From assembly GCF_010015475.1 (NCBI RefSeq), contig NZ_SSNI01000011.1:1-64000 (forward strand): 64,000 bases of DNA. The letters run 5' to 3'. Made by a program: the position numbers and the translations under genes. How positions within the stretch are numbered: the stretch's first letter is position 1; the number at the start of each line of letters is the position of its first letter. Of the stretch, positions 61,701-64,000 are shown one piece after another. Under the pieces are notes generated by a model. It saw only the letters and a program-made list of their open reading frames with translations. It was not told the origin of the DNA and searched no databases. Source of the DNA: Pontibacter pamirensis. Lineage in GTDB: Bacteria > Bacteroidota > Bacteroidia > Cytophagales > Hymenobacteraceae.

Positions 61701-63191
61701 CATGGTCACCGACAGCGGGTTTGCCGTGCCCGTAGCATCGCCGCTCCAGCCGCTGAAGGTATAGCCTGAAGCCGCCGTCGCTGCTAGGCTGACGCTGGTA
61801 CCTGATGCATAGTTGGTCTGTTCTGGGCTCTTGCTCACCGAGCCGCTGCCTGTGGTAGAAACAGAAATAGTGTATGTCCCTGCCTCCGTTGCCTTGGCGA
61901 GCACAAAGTAGTTGGTCTGCGCGCCCGCCGCAGGGCTCTGCATGTTGCCTCCCAAGCTTACCTTTCCTGCCGCAAAGCCCTTGCTGTAAAGGTCCATATG
62001 ACTGATCTTCGCGTCATCAACCCCCACCCTGTCGGTGAGCTTCTGCCAGCCGCTCAGCCACGTAGGCAGCACAGTGGCGCGCGGGTCATATGCCACGTAC
62101 ACGGTGGCGTTCTGGTTTAGGTCGAAGGAAAGCAGTGAGGAACTGGTGTTGGTCTTGTCGTCGTTAGCAGCCTGGATCAGAGAAGCCCCGCTCACTGAGC
62201 TAGGCACACTCGTCACCTGGTAGGTGCGGTCGGTGTAGTGTTTCACGCCCACCGCCAGGTCCGCCAGCGCGTAGCTCTTACCCGTGGTGGCCGAAACGTT
62301 GCTCACCAACGCTGTGGATGATGAGGTAGAGCCTTTTACGGAGAAGTCGTCGAAGGTGTAGGTAAGGGAACTGGTGCCGTTGCGGTGAGTGGCAAAGAGG
62401 CCGGCGTAGGCCGTGGTGGAGGTGAGCCCCATGCCTGAGATGCTCAGGGCCGTGCCCACAGGCTGCTCTGCGCCCCCGTTGAGCGAGTAGAAGCCCTCCG
62501 CCGTGCTGGTGGCAGGGTCCACCGCCAGCCGAAGCCGCACCGTTGAGCTGTTAATGCCCGACACAGCGGGGGTGATGCGCTGGTCAGAGGAGGAGGAGCC
62601 GTCGTTGACCTCCCGGCGAAGCTCCACCTGGTTTCCCACCACCACCAGCTTGACGTATGTCTTATCGTTCAGCCCCAGCCAAAGCCCCCCCTGCTGGGAG
62701 GAGGTGCCGTAGTAGGGGTTCACCAGCGCCACCTCAACCGTGAGCCTGGAGCGGGAGTCCACCCGCACACCCAGCGTGTTGAGCTGGTTGTTGTTGCCCA
62801 CATAGGCGATGCCCTTGTTGGTGGCTAGCTGCAGCCTGCCCCCGGTCACCGTCAGCTTCGAGGCCTCGTAGCCCGGAGCACTGGTGCTGGAGGGGGTGCC
62901 GTCGTCGGAGTGGCGCGTGCCGGAGTAGGCGTCCACCACCGTGAAACCCGTGCCCGCCCCATTCTTATCAGCGATAGTGCCCGAGACAGAGCCGCTAAAG
63001 CTAAGGCTGTAAGGAAGCGAAACCTGCAGCTGGTCGCACGCAAGGGGGCTTAAAGGTGGACAGCCCTGCGCTGTAGCGGCATGCAAGTTTAGAAATTGAA
63101 TAACGAAGATCAGTCCGATGAGTGGCAGATTAACCCATGGCTTTATCTCAGACAAACTTATTGTATGTGCAAGAGTAAAATATTTTTTCAT
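58782..63191 (-). CDS. T9SS type A multidomain protein with lectin-like, InlB-like and malectin domains
   Basis: A 1469-residue secreted protein. The start at 63191 is chosen because it opens a signal peptide (MKKYFTLAHTISL, then a hydrophobic segment ending AATAQ); the frame extends to 63320 with no export signal there. Order: lectin module (~39-285), module A (~294-437), InlB B-repeat-like unit (~440-507), second module A (~517-658), Ig/chitobiase-like domain (~662-743), an unrecognised region (~747-1080; VVENMDKFQAPDRLTFSLIQ), a choice-of-anchor-type beta domain (~1083-1210), malectin-like domain (~1215-1368) and type A sorting domain (~1383-1469, VYPNPNTGDKMHVAL ... GLYIIKAKA). It may bind polysaccharide; the unrecognised region could carry activity. 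Confidence 0.85.
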   Translation of the reverse strand: MKKYFTLAHTISLSEIKPWVNLPLIGLIFVIQFLNLHAATAQGCPPLSPLACDQLQVSLPYSLSFSGSVSGTIADKNGAGTGFTVVDAYSGTRHSDDGTPSSTSAPGYEASKLTVTGGRLQLATNKGIAYVGNNNQLNTLGVRVDSRSRLTVEVALVNPYYGTSSQQGGLWLGLNDKTYVKLVVVGNQVELRREVNDGSSSSDQRITPAVSGINSSTVRLRLAVDPATSTAEGFYSLNGGAEQPVGTALSISGMGLTSTTAYAGLFATHRNGTSSLTYTFDDFSVKGSTSSSTALVSNVSATTGKSYALADLAVGVKHYTDRTYQVTSVPSSVSGASLIQAANDDKTNTSSSLLSFDLNQNATVYVAYDPRATVLPTWLSGWQKLTDRVGVDDAKISHMDLYSKGFAAGKVSLGGNMQSPAAGAQTNYFVLAKATEAGTYTISVSTTGSGSVSKSPEQTNYASGTSVSLAATAASGYTFSGWSGDATGTANPLSVTMNSNKSIVANFTQTGTSTALVSNVTATTGKSYALADLAVGVKHYTDRTYQVTSVPSSVSGASLIRTANDDKTNTSSSLLSFDLSQNATVYVAYDPRATVLPTWLSGWQKLTERVGVDDAAISYMDIYSKGFAAGNATLAGNMQSPAAGAQTNYFVFAKATETGEDNIAPTVAVKLDGALQSPGVYNNEVTVSIQASDEGGSGLASVQYSLNGGAYTAYSAPFKITKIGDYTISGRATDGNGNQTTTDVTKFSVVESTQSNAYMVVENMDKFQAPDRLTFSLIQIPWRRKNSDGTYTPYNENHNKVRLKISNKGAGTLVVNELKFSNTTAWRINSLNGVAYDPNTALPLSLNSGASAEAEIEFIAKDLGGRVKILNDKLYISSNDVTVPYKEVKLHGLWQYRGEASNEPYAQEIIQAFGFSTQSGYTAIDGGNEGSTIIPNSDEILSAYFVRADASKPVSVIQMAAYHGCCSQTESFNWYYKGTTDYRMLFRHDGLYGQSLLPKMNGTTTALSSGTFNPTGAIGFKVSSAFSDRTLNYQGKIGMRIWKAVDANGNVIPNAYIIGTDYLGTDFTNYDYQDNVYYVENVRPETGAIHYSELGAAPSAVEFGAVMTGGSKSLTVNLKNLGKTYADGSKDPSITINRVEIVGPNSNEFSTTMPSTTTLAPQNNIGISVSFKPASLGIKNAALLVHYSSGDSPLRIPLYGIANTNDASIGITKRIKGAADVSVTISGKTWEADKSYRQGSVRLDKQNVAGPIAATDEDVLYQTYLSASSDLAETRYAIPLNNGSYMVRMHFVENYFWAEGARVFNIKMENALRLSGFDIYREVGYRSALVKDFVVDVNDGTLNINFNPTANRLAIAGVEIFQASYGASLAQSTTGEMRILTDGLKMQVYPNPNTGDKMHVALEGFKQQEKVNVTIYDIAGRVVHSTEVNANGQGASNNEIVVDKRLGRGLYIIKAKAMSGEVRTKLVIE
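61231..61640 (-). repeat. module A DNA repeat, partner 61894-62303
   Basis: Two copies of module A within the same gene, 663 bp apart, highly similar but with scattered differences, flanking an InlB-like unit. The same A-InlB-A order and spacing occur in the gene at 49959-54935. Confidence 0.8.
61894..62303 (-). repeat. module A DNA repeat, partner 61231-61640
   Basis: Partner copy nearer the protein N-terminus, directly before the lectin module. Same architecture as in the neighbouring T9SS gene. Confidence 0.8.
62329..63075 (-). repeat. lectin-module DNA repeat, partner 57737-58495
   Basis: Near-identical to the lectin module DNA of the gene at 55320-58592. A third, more diverged copy is in the gene at 49959-54935 (about 52440-53165). 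Confidence 0.88.
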
Positions 63192-63651
63192 ACAGTTTTT
63201 TTGTGATTTTTTTTTAGAATCAAGGGAGCTACTATTGTGAATCTGCTTTGAAAAAAGCATCGCTGTCGTTGATGCTCTAAGAAGCAGAAGCACCTCTTGT
63301 AGCACAGCAAGGAAGTTCAATGAGAGCTTGTATAAAACTTTCTCTAATTTTTTTAACGATATACCTTTTGTAGTATACAGCTAAGCTAAGTGCGTCTCTC
63401 TGAATTTTACACTCGTAGGACTTGTCATTTACAATTTGTCTACTCATAAATTAAATTATAATTATTAAATATATTTTATAATATTTATATGTTCTAATTA
63501 GATTTTGGAATGTTGATATTAATATTTTTCATTAGAATTATGCTTTACGGATTAAGAATAAAAATATATGTCCTATCAGCAATTTTATTTTTTTGAAATA
63601 GCATAACTTATAACTGACGTTACACAACACCAGTTTATAATCTGTTTTAGA
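63192..63651. other. AT-rich upstream region of the last T9SS gene
   Basis: About 460 bp, strongly AT-rich from about 63430 to 63600. It contains no convincing ORF, and no promoter box was assigned. Confidence 0.4.
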
Positions 63652-63800
63652 TCCCGCCGGGACGACCTGTTAAAGGCCTGATGGCCAGAATCTGTCCTTA
63701 GCTCTAGCGGAGCGGCCTGTAAACATATTCCTAACAGATAGCTCCGCTGGAGCTGAAGAATATTGGACCTTTTTTCTATCAACAGGTCGTCCCGCTGGGA
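63652..63800. repeat. nested palindromic element, copy B (degenerate)
   Basis: About 149 bp, related to 29964-30115. Outer arms at about 63652-63672 and 63779-63800 keep GGGACGACCTGTTA / TCAACAGGTCGTCCC. Inner arms at about 63700-63720 and 63734-63754 pair at about 18 of 21 positions. The loop and spacer sequences are unrelated to copy A, so only the palindromic arms are conserved. Confidence 0.7.
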
Positions 63801-64000
63801 CTCTTGCGTAAGGTCAGTTATAATTCTATATAGGCTATTAGTGATGACAAAGATGCTTACTGAAATGGTCATACTGCCCCTCTCCCACGATCTCTCAAGC
63901 GATTCTTCAATTGCCTGCGCAGTAGTTTTTGCTATTGTCCACTACACTTAGCCTATGAGTTAGTCCCGTTTTCTGTAGGTCCCACATGCCCCAGTTTAAC
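63801..64000. other. right end of the window, no assigned gene
   Basis: About 200 bp. A short frame from the right edge on the minus strand stops near 63907 and was not recognised. Nothing else was seen. Confidence 0.3.

Noticed and set aside
63192..63320. Longer N-terminus of the last T9SS gene, starting at 63320
   Set aside because: The extra 43 residues put a non-export sequence ahead of a clear signal peptide that begins at 63191.
63907..63999. A short minus-strand frame entering from the right edge
   Set aside because: Only about 30 codons are visible and they resemble nothing I recognise.

Overview
The window looks like chromosomal DNA of a Bacteroidota bacterium, most likely in the Cytophagales near Pontibacter/Hymenobacteraceae. 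The grounds are several type IX secretion system (T9SS) cargo proteins with C-terminal sorting domains, PorP/SprF-family partners, TAnnTTTG-type promoter boxes, mostly weak Shine-Dalgarno sites, and families such as LVIVD-repeat lipoproteins, Asp-box propellers and DUF2721. No tRNA, rRNA, CRISPR array or complete insertion sequence was found. The genus is an inference from style.

Layout. 1-4 kb: a possible transposase C-terminus at the left edge, then a serine beta-lactamase-fold lipoprotein, a DsbA/FrnE-like oxidoreductase, a TerB protein and a quinone-reductase-like dehydrogenase. 4.1-4.4 kb: a structured dispersed element. 4.5-11.5 kb: a 2329-residue T9SS adhesin-like protein. 12-16.8 kb: a PepSY membrane protein, an M14 peptidase and a two-gene unit ending in DUF2721. 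17-29.9 kb: three consecutive two-gene modules, each a gliding-motility-type surface protein (type B sorting domain) followed 5-6 bp later by a PorP/SprF-like protein. 30-35.3 kb: a QueA-family enzyme, an M28 peptidase, a DUF1028 protein and a NYN-LOTUS protein. 35.6-48.6 kb: an outer-membrane barrel receptor, two large Asp-box proteins, an LprI-like protein, a PepSY protein, an LVIVD lipoprotein and a small barrel. 48.7-63.2 kb: a ThuA-like lipoprotein and three large T9SS type A proteins on the minus strand, built from a shared set of lectin-like, InlB-like, malectin and enzyme-like modules.

The gene content is dominated by cell-surface and secreted proteins. The modular surface genes exchange sequence: a 400-bp perfectly identical tract joins two PorP genes, an 831-bp tandem duplication sits in the third adhesin, three 279-bp repeats sit in the giant protein, and about 750 bp of near-identical lectin module is shared by two neighbouring genes.

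The most unusual non-coding signal is a roughly 205-bp element present twice in opposite orientation (4156-4360 and 38522-38729). Its ends are conserved. Its middle differs in sequence but keeps the same base-paired architecture, including a mismatch at the same stem position. This looks like a structured RNA or a structured mobile element. A second, nested palindromic element occurs at 29964-30115 and, decayed, at 63652-63800.
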